Numbered from the stretch's first letter, positions 1 through 8,268 are shown. The stretch: 64,000 bases of DNA from Streptomyces sp. NBC_00461 (GCF_036013935.1 NZ_CP107902.1:2823001-2887000); one strand, 5' to 3'. The notes: generated by a model not told the origin, from the sequence alone. Numbers and translations are program-made.

Positions 1-1039
1 GACCGCCGGACCCGGCGCCCGCAGCGCCGGCCGCCGCCTGGACCGTCCCGTGGCTCGGCGTCACCTTCGCCCCGCCCTCGCTCAGCGGCTCGACCAGCGT
101 GCCCACCGCCCGCGCCGAACTCCCCTTCGTGAAGCCCCAGTCGAGCAGCGCGGCCGTCTCCTCGTACACGGCGTTGTAGCCGCTCTTCGGATGCATCACG
201 GTGACAAGAAGAGTCCGCCCGCCGCGGGTGGCGGCACCGGTGAAGGTGTTGCCGGCGTTGCTGGTGAAACCATTCTTGACCCCGATCAGTCCGTCGTACG
301 TCTTCACGCCCCACGCGCCCGTGAGCAGGCGGTCGGTGTTCTGGATCTGGAAGGTCTTCTTGCCGCCGGCCGGGAAGTTCGCGGTCCTGGTGTGGCAGTA
401 CGCGCGGAAGTCGGCGTTCTTCAGTCCGTGCCGGGCGAACAGGGTGAGGTCGTAGGCCGAGGACAGCTGGCCCTTGTGGTCGAAGCCGTCGGGGCTGACG
501 ACATGGGTGTCCAGGGCCTGCAGGTCCTCGGCCTTGGCCTGCATCTCGGCGACCGTCCTCGCCACCCCGCCGTTCATGTGGGCGAGGACGTGCACGGCGT
601 CGTTGCCGGAGCGCAGGAAGACGCCCTGCCACAGCTGCTCGACGGTGTACGTGATCCCGGGCTTGACCCCGACGAGGCTGGAGCCGGCCGGGATGTCGGC
701 CAGGTCGGCCTCGGTCACCGTGTACCGCTCGGTGCGGTCGAACTTCTTCAGCACGGTGTCGGCGAACAGCATCTTCAGCGTGGAGGCGGGGGCCAGGCGC
801 CGGTGCGCGGCATTGGAAGCGAGCACCTCTCCGCTGTCGCAGTCGGCGACGAGCCAGGCGCTCGCGGTGAGTTTCCCGGGCAGACCTGTGACGCCGCTCA
901 CTTGAATTCCCGCGCGGGCAAGTCGCGCACCGCCGACGACGGTGGCCGCGGCGGCAGCGGGAGTCGCCGCGGCGAGCGGAACGGCGACGGCGGTCAGGCC
1001 GAGAGCGGCACGCCGTGTGAGCGGAGAAGAATCGCGCAT
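1..1039 (-). CDS. D-alanyl-D-alanine carboxypeptidase, peptidase S11 (3' end outside window)
   Basis: A penicillin-binding-protein-type serine peptidase that trims the terminal D-Ala from peptidoglycan stem peptides outside the membrane. The minus-strand frame stays open from an ATG at 1039 to the window edge. It starts with an export signal (MRDSSPLTRRAALGL followed by an Ala-rich hydrophobic stretch). The three active-site boxes occur in the right order: STLK (SxxK, near position 790), SGN (near 620) and KNG in GVKNGFT (near 275), the last being the KTG-box variant. The C-terminal part, which often carries a membrane anchor, lies outside the window. It appears to be an unrelated housekeeping gene next to the accessory region. 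Confidence 0.88.
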   Translation of the reverse strand, partial: MRDSSPLTRRAALGLTAVAVPLAAATPAAAAATVVGGARLARAGIQVSGVTGLPGKLTASAWLVADCDSGEVLASNAAHRRLAPASTLKMLFADTVLKKFDRTERYTVTEADLADIPAGSSLVGVKPGITYTVEQLWQGVFLRSGNDAVHVLAHMNGGVARTVAEMQAKAEDLQALDTHVVSPDGFDHKGQLSSAYDLTLFARHGLKNADFRAYCHTRTANFPAGGKKTFQIQNTDRLLTGAWGVKTYDGLIGVKNGFTSNAGNTFTGAATRGGRTLLVTVMHPKSGYNAVYEETAALLDWGFTKGSSARAVGTLVEPLSEGGAKVTPSHGTVQAAAGAAGAGSGG

Positions 1040-1132
1040 TCCGGGACCGTACACCGCACCCAACAGGGGCTTCCTGGCAGTACGCCCGTACGGCGACCAG
1101 GGCCGTTGGGCGCTGCCCCCCGCGGGAACCCT

Positions 1133-2113
1133 TCACCGCCCGAGCAGCCGGTCGATCTCGGCCAACTGCCCGGCGGCGAGCGGGCCCTTGGCGATCGCGC
1201 CGGCGTTCTGTTCGGCCTGGGAGACCGAGCGGAACCCGGGGATCGGGATCGTGTGCGGGCTGCGTGCCCACAGCCAGGCGAGGGAGCCCTGCGCGAGGGT
1301 CCGGCCGTCACTGGTGAGGATCTCGTTGAGCGCGTCGACGCGGGAGAGCCACCGCGGGTCGACGCCCGCGCCGTCCCCGAAGCCCTGGAGCCAGGCCGGC
1401 GGCCTGCTGCGGATGTCCCCGGCATCCGCGCTTCCCTGGCGCTTGCCCGCCAGCAGCCCCATCGCGAGCGGACTGCGGTTGACGCTCGCGAGTCCCGACT
1501 CCTCGCACAGCGCGAGCATGTCCGGCGCGTCCTGCAGGACATTGAGCGCGTGCTGTACGGCCGTGCCGTGCTCCCCCTGCGCGAACACGGCGGCACGGGC
1601 CGGGTCGTCCGTGCTCCAGCCGTAGGAGCGGATCAGCCCCTCCCGCACGAACTCCTCGCAGGCGTCCCGGAGTTCGGCCGCGCGCGCCGGGTCGAGGTCG
1701 CTGAGGTGCAGCTGGTAGAGATCGATGTGACCGGTGCCCAGGCGCTTCAGGGACGCGGTCAGCGCGCGGCGGGCGTACGCCGGGGAGTCGTCGCTGCCGG
1801 TGAGGGTGCGGGTCTCCTCGTCGAAGACGTTGCCCCACTTGGTGGCGAGCACGACGTCGTCGCGGCGCCTGCCGAGGGCGCGCCCGAGGATCCGCTCGCT
1901 GTGCCCGGCGCCGTAGGTGTCCGCCGTGTCGAAGAAGGTCACGCCGAGGTCGAGGGCGCGGCGGACCGCCCGTACGGACTCGTCGTCGTCGACCTTGCCC
2001 CAGCCGAGCGGCTGCCCGTCGGCCGCCTGCCACTCGCCGCCGATGGCCCAGCAGCCGAAGCCGAGCGCGCTTACGTCCATGCCGCTGCGTCCGAGAGTCC
2101 TGTTCGTCTCCAT
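1133..2113 (-). CDS. Aldo/keto reductase
   Basis: NAD(P)H-dependent aldo/keto reductase, 326 residues, the usual length for a TIM-barrel AKR. The family signature is clear: a start resembling LGRSGMDVSALGFG, then FFDTADTYGAGHSERILGRA, which carries the cofactor-side Asp and the catalytic Tyr, and later KWGNVFDE with the catalytic Lys. The ATG at 2113 is chosen because homology begins there; an in-frame extension further upstream looks non-coding. The physiological substrate cannot be read from sequence. The gene is oriented away from the RiPP and NRPS regions and looks like core chromosome. Confidence 0.9.
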   Translation of the reverse strand: METNRTLGRSGMDVSALGFGCWAIGGEWQAADGQPLGWGKVDDDESVRAVRRALDLGVTFFDTADTYGAGHSERILGRALGRRRDDVVLATKWGNVFDEETRTLTGSDDSPAYARRALTASLKRLGTGHIDLYQLHLSDLDPARAAELRDACEEFVREGLIRSYGWSTDDPARAAVFAQGEHGTAVQHALNVLQDAPDMLALCEESGLASVNRSPLAMGLLAGKRQGSADAGDIRSRPPAWLQGFGDGAGVDPRWLSRVDALNEILTSDGRTLAQGSLAWLWARSPHTIPIPGFRSVSQAEQNAGAIAKGPLAAGQLAEIDRLLGR

Positions 2114-2169
2114 GGGTGAGGACGTTAGAAGCTGGAGCGCACACGAAGACAAGAGCCGGGTCGCGCCGC

Positions 2170-2496
2170 TTACGCCTGCCCGGTCTCGAAGCGGGAGATC
2201 CTGCCGTCGTCCTCGACCTGGAAGCTCCACCGGGTCTGCATCTCGCCCCAGGTGTCGTTGCGGTAGTGGGCGAGGAGGGCACGGCCGCCCTGCGACTCGT
2301 TGTCGACGTCCAGGTGACCGTTGGAGGAGAAGATCTCCCGGTCGATCCACTCGTTCAGATCGCGGTCGGAGCCGTCGTCCGCCATGGTCGCGTTCTCCGT
2401 GAGAAGGGCCAGGAAGCCCGAGCGGTCATGGGCGTTGACGGCGGTGACGAAGGCGCGGACGGCCGGGTCGCTGAGTCTGGCGGGCTGAATCGTCAT
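2170..2496 (-). CDS. NTF2-like / SnoaL-like small protein
   Basis: A 108-residue protein with the appearance of a nuclear-transport-factor-2 fold. It has an N-terminal helix (FVTAVNAHDRSGFLALLTENATM), a central acidic segment and a C-terminal beta region ending RFETGQA. Such folds serve as small enzymes or binding proteins, and no catalytic assignment is possible here. The ATG at 2496 is used because the similarity starts there. It lies 56 bp upstream of, and parallel to, the aldo/keto reductase and divergent from the DoxX gene, so the 2497-2635 gap should hold two divergent promoters. Confidence 0.65.
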   Translation of the reverse strand: MTIQPARLSDPAVRAFVTAVNAHDRSGFLALLTENATMADDGSDRDLNEWIDREIFSSNGHLDVDNESQGGRALLAHYRNDTWGEMQTRWSFQVEDDGRISRFETGQA

Positions 2497-2635
2497 GCCA
2501 GCAGACTCACACCACCCGCCGGGACCCGCCACCCGTACGGCGGCGCGGGCGGGTACGGCGGCGCGAGAGGTGCGACGGTGGAAGGCGGAGGGGACTGTTT
2601 CCTGCCGACTCGTTCCAGTTGCTCCAGGAGAAACC

Positions 2636-3202
2636 ATGACCTCTTACGACCGGCGTGATCTGGGGCTGCTGCTGCTCCGGCTGGGTACCGGCGGTGTGCT
2701 GGCGGCACACGGCGCGCAGAAGCTGTTCGGCTGGTTCGGCGGACACGGCATCGAGGGGACCGGCCAGTTCATGGAGTCCGTCGGCTATGCGCCCGGCCGG
2801 GCGAGCGCGACCGCGGCGGGCTTGGCGGAGACCGGCGGCGGCGCGCTGCTGGCGCTGGGTCTGGCGACCCCGGCGGCGGGCGCCGCGGCGGCCGGCGCGA
2901 TGGCGGGAGCGTCGGCGGTGCACGCCCCCAACGGCTTCTTCAACATGGAGGGCGGCTACGAGTACGCGGCGACCCTGGCCCTGGCCGCCACCGGCCTCGC
3001 GGTCACCGGCCCCGGCCGCCTCTCGCTCGACCACGCGCTCGGCCATGTCCTGGACCGCGGCTGGATGGTCCCGACGGCACTCGGCGCGACGGCCGCGGTC
3101 ACGGCGCTGGTCGTGGGCGCGCGCAACAAGAGGCTGCGGGATGAGAAGAAGGACGACCAGGAGGCCCTGTTCGAGGAGGAGGAAGCGCTGTTCAGGGAGT
3201 GA
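2636..3202 (+). CDS. DoxX family membrane protein
   Basis: A DoxX/DUF417-type integral membrane protein of 188 residues. The start matches the family (DRRDLGLLLLRLGTGGVLAAHG followed by QKLFGWFGG), and about four hydrophobic segments follow. The C-terminus is charged and acidic (EEEEALFRE), probably a cytoplasmic tail. The ATG at 2636 has a good ribosome site (CCAGGAGAAACC) and was preferred to upstream in-frame starts. DoxX proteins are linked to redox and thiol stress in actinobacteria, but the role of this one is not shown by its neighbours. Confidence 0.85.
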   Translation: MTSYDRRDLGLLLLRLGTGGVLAAHGAQKLFGWFGGHGIEGTGQFMESVGYAPGRASATAAGLAETGGGALLALGLATPAAGAAAAGAMAGASAVHAPNGFFNMEGGYEYAATLALAATGLAVTGPGRLSLDHALGHVLDRGWMVPTALGATAAVTALVVGARNKRLRDEKKDDQEALFEEEEALFRE

Positions 3203-3224
3203 CCGGGGTGGGCAGGCTGCGCCC

Positions 3225-3551
3225 ATGACCGACCTCTGGGAATCTGTCGACGACCTGTGGACCTGGCTGGACGAGAACCGTGCGCACGGCGGCCGGGAGG
3301 GCCTGCTGCTGCGCATGCTCAAGCTGTCGGAGGAGGTCGGCGAGGTCGCGCAGGCGGTCATCGGCGCGACCGGGCAGAACCCGCGCAAGGGCGTGACCCA
3401 CACCTGGGAGGACGTCGAGGGCGAGCTCTGCGATGTCGTGATCACCGCCCTGGTCGCCCTGCGCACTCTCACCCCCGACACCCGTGAGGTGTTCACCCGC
3501 CATCTGGAGCGGGTCACCGCACGCTCCCTCGGGCCGTCCGCCGGCCACTGA
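3225..3551 (+). CDS. MazG-like nucleotide pyrophosphohydrolase
   Basis: A 108-residue MazG-like protein that probably hydrolyses non-canonical nucleoside triphosphates to monophosphates. The all-alpha NTP-PPase signature is present: KLSEEVGEVAQAV gives the EExxE metal-binding half and EGELCDVVITAL gives the ExxD half. It starts 22 bp after the DoxX stop and probably shares its transcript. It is a short single-domain member rather than the two-domain E. coli MazG type. It is the last intact gene before the P450 remnant and the lasso locus. Confidence 0.82.
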   Translation: MTDLWESVDDLWTWLDENRAHGGREGLLLRMLKLSEEVGEVAQAVIGATGQNPRKGVTHTWEDVEGELCDVVITALVALRTLTPDTREVFTRHLERVTARSLGPSAGH

Positions 3552-3601
3552 GGATCCAGGTCGGTCCTCGTGGCCGTCGTCTGCGGGGTCGTACAATTTG
3601 G

Positions 3602-3893
3602 ATCCGAACGACATCCGAGATCCGACATGCTGAGATGGACGGCGGCCGCCACCGCGCGCTGCGCAGCGTGATCCAGCGGCAGTTCGGGGCGAGCGTCATC
3701 AACAGCTACAGCGACTTCCTGCGGGGCCTGACCGCGAAGACGCTGGACGCGGCGCTGGCGAAGGGAAGCTTCGACTTCGTGGCCGACGTCTCCGCGGACT
3801 TCCCCATCAACGTCCTGGCCCGTCTCCTGGACGTCCCGCCGGAGGACAACCAGCAGCTCATCGACTGGGGTCGCTCGCCTGACACAAAGATCT
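3602..3893 (+). pseudogene. Cytochrome P450 fragment, truncated at both ends
   Basis: From about 3635 the plus strand reads MDGGRHRALRSVIQRQFGA and continues through DVSADFPINVLARLLDVPPED to about residue 85. This is the B-C helix to E helix part of an actinobacterial P450, including the HRALR segment (normally HTRLR). There is no sensible N-terminus. The oxygen-binding I helix, ExxR and haem-Cys regions are all missing, because the similarity stops at about 3893 exactly where the oppositely oriented lasso protease gene ends. The best explanation is a P450 cut by the recombination that placed the lasso locus here. A short in-frame peptide from it may still be translated. Confidence 0.72.
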
Positions 3894-4334
3894 TCAGCAG
3901 CTTTCTGGCGCGCCTCGCCGGCCGACCGGAGGGACCACCAGCAAGGGGCGGTAGTGGCCCGCCGGGACCGGCTCACCGACAGGCAGGCCGGCGACCTCGA
4001 TCCAGGCGTGGGCCGCGAAAGGACTGGTGCGGACTCCGGTGCACCACGTGGGCCACACCCCGCGGAACCTGCACAGGAGGGCCACCGCTATCGACCGCTG
4101 CAGACAGGCCTGGCCCGCGCAGCGCAGACTTACGGAGACGATCGCCTGTCGGGCCTGCAGGGCCTGATCCGCCGTGGCGGGCGGCGCGCCCCGGCGGAGG
4201 AACTCAAGAACCGACCGCAACCGGGCCGGCCTGCGGGAGGCGAGCACACGGGCCGCGGCGACCGCGAGCAACGGTGCCAGGCGGCGATGAGGCGGAAGGC
4301 CGCTTTGCTCGGGCAGAGCCAAGGGGGCGCTCAT
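3894..4334 (-). CDS. Lasso peptide leader protease (B2, transglutaminase-like)
   Basis: A 146-residue B2 protein that removes the leader from the lasso precursor. It is a papain/transglutaminase-like cysteine protease: Cys77 lies in QACLQRSIAVALLCR and His109 in AHAWIEV, the standard arrangement of lasso B2 proteins. Its start overlaps the stop of the PqqD-like gene (ATGA), so the two are translationally coupled. The last residues run into the P450 remnant and may be shorter or altered compared with relatives, although both catalytic residues are present. Confidence 0.87.
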   Translation of the reverse strand: MSAPLALPEQSGLPPHRRLAPLLAVAAARVLASRRPARLRSVLEFLRRGAPPATADQALQARQAIVSVSLRCAGQACLQRSIAVALLCRFRGVWPTWCTGVRTSPFAAHAWIEVAGLPVGEPVPAGHYRPLLVVPPVGRRGAPESC

Positions 4335-4597
4335 GTGACGTCCAAGAGGAGTTCGGCCGCCTGCAGTTGGGCCACCACCGCCGAGACGTCACGGTGGGCG
4401 TGCGCCAGGACGATCCGGTGCCGCTCGACCAGCGCATGCGCGGCGCGCTCGTCCGACTGGTCGTCGAGCAGGCTGTGGAGTACGAGCACACCGGTGCGGT
4501 TGAGCTGCCAGTAGCGGCCGGTGCGTTGGTGGAGAAGGACGGCGCCGTCGTCGGTTTCGGCCATCACCACGTCGGGGTGCAGACGCATGGGCATCAT
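4331..4597 (-). CDS. Lasso peptide RRE protein (B1, PqqD-like)
   Basis: An 88-residue PqqD-family RiPP recognition element that binds the leader peptide and presents the precursor to the B2 protease and the cyclase. Family features are the N-terminal strand LHPDVVMAETDDGAVLLHQRTGRYWQLNRTG and the following helices. It overlaps the cyclase stop codon upstream by 4 bp and the protease start downstream by 4 bp, so C, B1 and B2 are one translationally coupled unit. Split B1/B2 genes are typical of actinobacterial lasso loci. Confidence 0.88.
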   Translation of the reverse strand: MMPMRLHPDVVMAETDDGAVLLHQRTGRYWQLNRTGVLVLHSLLDDQSDERAAHALVERHRIVLAHAHRDVSAVVAQLQAAELLLDVT

Positions 4598-6408
4598 CGT
4601 CTCCCAGGGGTCGGTGGAAGCTGCCTGGCGGCGCGGGCCCAGACCTCGAGGCCGATCAGGTCCTCGACCGCTATGTCGGTGGAGATGCCGGCGTGCGGAG
4701 TCAGGAGTTGGCTGCGCAGCACTCCGGTGGAGATCAGCCCCATGTCGCTCAGGACCGAGTCGGAGAACAGTTCAAGAAGCGCTGTGAGGTTGCGTTTTCG
4801 TCCGGCTCGCAGGTCGGCGCTGAATTCTCCCTTCGTGGTGCGGTCGAGTACGACGTCCGGGACGAGGCCGCGCATGGAGGTGGCCAGCAGCGGCTTGTAG
4901 CGCCGTGGGGTGACCCGCTCATGGAGACGCACGGCCAGGGCCGCTTCCACGACCTGGTTGTCGAGGTACGGCTGGTGCAGGCGCACGCCTGATTCCTCGT
5001 ACAGGCGGGCCACCTGGCGATAGGCCGGCGCGGTCGTCCGCAGTGCGGTGAGGAACTGGTGCTGTCCGCGGTCATGAGCGAAGGGCTGAGCGTGCTGGGC
5101 GGTGTCCCGGAGAGCTTCTCGCGCGGCGTCGACCGCCTCGTCGGTGGCCCATGCCGGAGCACGCAGCGATGCGAGTCCCCAGTCCAGGGAGGGAGTGCGG
5201 CGCGGCGGTGCCGGACGCGTCAGTTCCGCGGCCTGCCCGAGCCACCAGTCCCGCACGTCGCCCCGGCGCTTGAGCTGGTGGACGACTCCGTCCCACGGCC
5301 ATCGGTGCAGTGCGCGGTAACCCCGCAGGTGCCGTAGTGCGATCGCCGGGTGGCGGCGGGCCAGGCGGTACAGATAGCCGGGGGCCCGGCCGAACAGCTC
5401 GTCCCCTCCGTGCCCCGCGATGTGCCGGCGAACGCCGTGTTCGGCGAGCAGGTGGGCGGAGTAGCGCACGCGTGCCAGGGTGCGCGAGAACGGGTAGGGG
5501 CGCTCGCCGTCCGCCGCTGCGTCGGGATGTGCGAACACCGGGGGCAGTTCGTGCTGCCCTGCGACGACATGGCGGGCCTCGGGGAGCCAACGCGCGGACT
5601 CTCCGGCGAAATAGGCGTCGTCGTTGCCGGCTTCGGCCTCGCCCCATCGGAAGGTCAGCAGGTCGGGCGTGTGTCGTGCCGCGAGGAAACACAGAGATGT
5701 CGAATCCATGCCACCCGAGAGGTCCGCGCCCAGTGATCCGCTGCCGGCTCGGCGGCCGTCCGTCGCGGTCACCAATGCGTCTCTGAGGTGTGCGGCACCT
5801 TCGAGCAGCGGGATGTCAGGCTCCGGCGGGTGCCACCAGCGTTCTTCTGCCGTTCCGTGGGGCTCCAGCACAAGGCGGTGGTCGTGCGGCACCGTGCTCA
5901 CGCCGGCCCAGACGCTCCTGTCGGACAGTGGCGGTGGGAGCAGGCCCCCGCACACCAGCCGGGCAGCCAACGCCTTCTCGTCGACGCCGGCCCCCGTCAT
6001 AATGGCGAGCACGTCGGCCCGGTCGGAAGCGACCGGCAGGTGGCCCGCCCGTGCGTGAAAGACCTGCCGCAGGCCGGACAGACTGCCGTAGACATGGATC
6101 GCGGGGCCGGCTGCGGCCACCAGATGAAAACTGCCCGGCAGCTCCGTCACCAGGGCGGCGGCCTCGGACAGCGTCCGGATCCGTCGGCAGTGGTCGGCGA
6201 GGCGGGTGGTGGTGACCGGGCAGAACCCGATCACCACCACCCTCATGGGGGATGCCGTCGCCTCAAGGATCTCGTCCGGATCCCATTCGCCCACCAACCA
6301 CGGCCGCCCCGAGGGATGTTCGATCACGTTCGGGCTGTTGAACGGCCCTGGGGCGTCGGTGACGTGGATTCCTGGTGCGTCCGGAAGGACGACAAACCCC
6401 TTGCTCAT
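4594..6408 (-). CDS. Lasso peptide cyclase (asparagine-synthetase-like, C protein)
   Basis: A 604-residue ATP-dependent macrolactam synthetase homologous to asparagine synthetase B. It adenylates the side-chain acid of the core (here the Asp at core position 8) and joins it to the N-terminal amine. The PP-loop SGGMDS is at residues 231-236. The N-terminal glutaminase-like domain starts MSKGF without the Cys2 nucleophile of true Asn synthetases, as expected for lasso cyclases. It begins 21 bp after the precursor stop, so it is almost certainly co-transcribed with it. The length is normal for the family. Confidence 0.92.
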   Translation of the reverse strand: MSKGFVVLPDAPGIHVTDAPGPFNSPNVIEHPSGRPWLVGEWDPDEILEATASPMRVVVIGFCPVTTTRLADHCRRIRTLSEAAALVTELPGSFHLVAAAGPAIHVYGSLSGLRQVFHARAGHLPVASDRADVLAIMTGAGVDEKALAARLVCGGLLPPPLSDRSVWAGVSTVPHDHRLVLEPHGTAEERWWHPPEPDIPLLEGAAHLRDALVTATDGRRAGSGSLGADLSGGMDSTSLCFLAARHTPDLLTFRWGEAEAGNDDAYFAGESARWLPEARHVVAGQHELPPVFAHPDAAADGERPYPFSRTLARVRYSAHLLAEHGVRRHIAGHGGDELFGRAPGYLYRLARRHPAIALRHLRGYRALHRWPWDGVVHQLKRRGDVRDWWLGQAAELTRPAPPRRTPSLDWGLASLRAPAWATDEAVDAAREALRDTAQHAQPFAHDRGQHQFLTALRTTAPAYRQVARLYEESGVRLHQPYLDNQVVEAALAVRLHERVTPRRYKPLLATSMRGLVPDVVLDRTTKGEFSADLRAGRKRNLTALLELFSDSVLSDMGLISTGVLRSQLLTPHAGISTDIAVEDLIGLEVWARAARQLPPTPGRR

Positions 6409-6429
6409 GTCATCGGACCTCGACGGGCC

Positions 6430-6573
6430 CTACCAGCCCTGCTTGCCCAGCACGTCGGTGTGGTCGCTGCCGAACCCGAGCGTGTCCTCGGAGAACTCCC
6501 CGACGGCCACCAGCGCCGGCGGCTCGTAGCTCTCGGCAACGTCCTGCTGGTCGCGCACGGTGTTGTTTTCCAT
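6430..6573 (-). CDS. Lasso peptide precursor (A), predicted core GFGSDHTDVLGKQGW
   Basis: A 47-codon gene with an excellent ribosome site (AAGGAGGAATGAAGCC before the ATG at 6573). The leader has the conserved YxxPxLxxxG motif (Y16, P19, L21, G25, reading YEPPALVAVG) recognised by PqqD-like RRE proteins. It also has the conserved Thr at the penultimate leader position (T31, followed by L32). The core is therefore G33-W47, 15 residues. Asp at core position 8 would close an eight-residue Gly1-Asp8 macrolactam ring, leaving the tail VLGKQGW. The order A-C-B1-B2 matches actinobacterial lasso loci. The opening GFGS resembles class II lasso peptides such as sungsanpin, while the rest differs from any I recall. 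Confidence 0.93.
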   Translation of the reverse strand: MENNTVRDQQDVAESYEPPALVAVGEFSEDTLGFGSDHTDVLGKQGW

Positions 6574-6730
6574 GGCTTCATTCCTCCTTGTAGACGAACG
6601 GGCTCTCGGCTGGAGGGCCCGCCTGCCGCACGGCTTCAGGCGCTGATCACGGCCTTCTCGATCCGGCGAGGCCACGTCCTGAACCGTGCGGAGTCCCCGC
6701 GGCCTCTGCCGCGCCGCGACCGCGCCGGTC

Positions 6731-7660
6731 TCACGGCCGTTCGGAACGGACCCACTCCAGGACGGCCATCGCGCTGTGCATCTTGTTCTCGGCCTGCTCG
6801 AAGGCGATCGACCGCTCTCCGTCGAGCACCTGCGCGCTGACCTCCTCGCCGCGATGGGCCGGCAGATCATGCATGAACAGCGCGTCCGCTCCGCCGTCCC
6901 ACAGCCGCTCGTCGACCTGGAACGGGGCGAAGACCTCGCCCCAGTGCGGATCCGGCTTGGAGGTGCCGGTGGTCTGCCAGCGCGTCGTGTACACCACGTC
7001 GAACTGCCCGGCCGCGCCCGCGGCCGGCGGCTCGCTCCGCTCCAGCACCGTCGCGCCGTGCTTCTCGGCCTGCCGCTCGGCCCTGGCTAGTACGCCGTCG
7101 GGGAGGCCGTATCCGGGCGGCGTGCGCAGTTCGAGGCGGACGCCGGAGAACCGGCTGAGCGCGAGGGCCAGCGCGACCGCGCTGTTGTTGCCCTCGCCGA
7201 CGTAGAGCACGCGCAGATCCTCGACGGTCGAGAACTTGTCGAGCAGCGTCGTCAGATCCGCCAACGCCTGGGTGGGGTGCTCGTCGGTTGTCATCGCGTT
7301 GACCACCGACATGCCGCCGGGCGCCGCGAACTCGCGCAGCTCCTGCGGGTCGCCGGCGGTGCGGGCCACCAGCAGGTCGAGCATGCCGGAGAATACGCGC
7401 CCGGTGTCGGCGATGGACTCGCCGGTGTTCAGCTGCAGGTCCCCGGGCCCGTAGGCGAGCACCTGGGCGCCCAGCCGCAGTGCCGCCGCCGAGAAGGCGG
7501 TGCGGGTCCGTGTCGACGTCTTGCGGAAATAGGTGCCGACGATCTGGCCGTCCAGCGGTTTGCCCGCGGCGGCGAGGTCATGGCGGAACTGGACGCCGCG
7601 GGCAGCGATCGCCTCCAGATCGGCGTCGCTGAGGTCGTCGAGCGATATCAGATGTCTCAT
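6731..7660 (-). CDS. Ornithine-carbamoyltransferase-like enzyme, probable 2,3-diaminopropionate carbamoyltransferase
   Basis: A 309-residue carbamoyltransferase. The carbamoyl-phosphate site is intact: STRTR at 49-53 and HPTQ at 128-131. The ornithine-recognition residues are not. The usual D-x-W-x-SMG loop reads TTRWQTTG (225-232), so its Asp is replaced by Thr and SMG by TTG. The HCLP box is HDLP (264-267). This points to carbamoylation of a different amine. It is the last gene of an overlapping operon with SbnA/SbnB homologues that make diaminopropionate (4-bp overlap with the LOG gene). The inferred product is therefore 3-ureidoalanine (albizziin), as proposed for the OTC homologue VioL in viomycin biosynthesis. 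A simple arginine-pathway OTC is the alternative. Confidence 0.8.
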   Translation of the reverse strand: MRHLISLDDLSDADLEAIAARGVQFRHDLAAAGKPLDGQIVGTYFRKTSTRTRTAFSAAALRLGAQVLAYGPGDLQLNTGESIADTGRVFSGMLDLLVARTAGDPQELREFAAPGGMSVVNAMTTDEHPTQALADLTTLLDKFSTVEDLRVLYVGEGNNSAVALALALSRFSGVRLELRTPPGYGLPDGVLARAERQAEKHGATVLERSEPPAAGAAGQFDVVYTTRWQTTGTSKPDPHWGEVFAPFQVDERLWDGGADALFMHDLPAHRGEEVSAQVLDGERSIAFEQAENKMHSAMAVLEWVRSERP

Positions 7661-8268
7661 GCGGGGCCTTCCAAACCTGTCGCAACGGGGACCCTGGGGG
7701 CCTGGCCGAGCAGGTCCAGCGCCTGCTCGCAGTCCTGGGCGACCTGCACGAGCGCCCGCTCGGACGCGGTGATGAAGCCCTCCGCGTGCAGGTGGTCGAG
7801 CAGCGCGGTCAGCGGATCGAAGAAGCCGTCGACATTGAGCAACACCACGGGTTTCTCATGGAGGTTCAGCCGGTTCCAGGTGACCACCTCCATCAGCTCG
7901 TCGAGGGTGCCGAACCCGCCGGGCAGTACCGCGAACGCCGACGCCAGCCGGTACATGAGGGCCTTGCGCTGGTGCATGGAGCGGACGATGAAGAGCTCCG
8001 CGCCGACCCGGTCGGGATGCTCCCGGTCGAACAGCTCGTGCGGGATCACTCCGGTCACCCGCGCGCCCGCGTCGACGGCTCCGTTGGCCAGTGCGCCCAT
8101 CACGCCGACGCCACCGGCTCCGTACACGAGCCCGACGCCCCGGCCGACGAGCGCCGCTCCGAACTCGGCCGCGACGTCCGTGTACTGGGGCCTGGTCCCC
8201 GCTCTGGAGCCGCAGAAGACGCCGATGCCCCGGGTGTGACGGGCAGTCTGCGCGGACACCTCGGTCAC
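7657..8268 (-). CDS. LOG-family protein (nucleoside 5'-monophosphate phosphoribohydrolase fold)
   Basis: A 203-residue LOG/YgdH-type Rossmann protein, often misannotated as lysine decarboxylase. The signature PGGFGTLDELMEV (PGGxGTxxE) and the early GVFCGSRAG segment are present. LOG enzymes cleave cytokinin nucleotides or other nucleoside monophosphates to base plus ribose 5-phosphate. The gene is embedded with 4-bp overlaps between sbnB and the carbamoyltransferase, so it belongs to the same translation-coupled operon. Its role in diaminopropionate metabolism is not obvious from known pathways, and I assign family only. Confidence 0.85.
   Translation of the reverse strand: MTEVSAQTARHTRGIGVFCGSRAGTRPQYTDVAAEFGAALVGRGVGLVYGAGGVGVMGALANGAVDAGARVTGVIPHELFDREHPDRVGAELFIVRSMHQRKALMYRLASAFAVLPGGFGTLDELMEVVTWNRLNLHEKPVVLLNVDGFFDPLTALLDHLHAEGFITASERALVQVAQDCEQALDLLGQAPRVPVATGLEGPA

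Noticed and set aside
3560..3634. Upstream continuation of the P450 fragment in other frames (for example DPNDIRDPTC)
   Set aside because: The similarity is too short to separate from chance, so only the clear segment from about 3635 is treated as P450.
6731..7660. Primary-metabolism ornithine carbamoyltransferase (argF)
   Set aside because: The ornithine-binding residues are replaced and the gene is locked in an operon with diaminopropionate synthesis; no other arginine genes are present.
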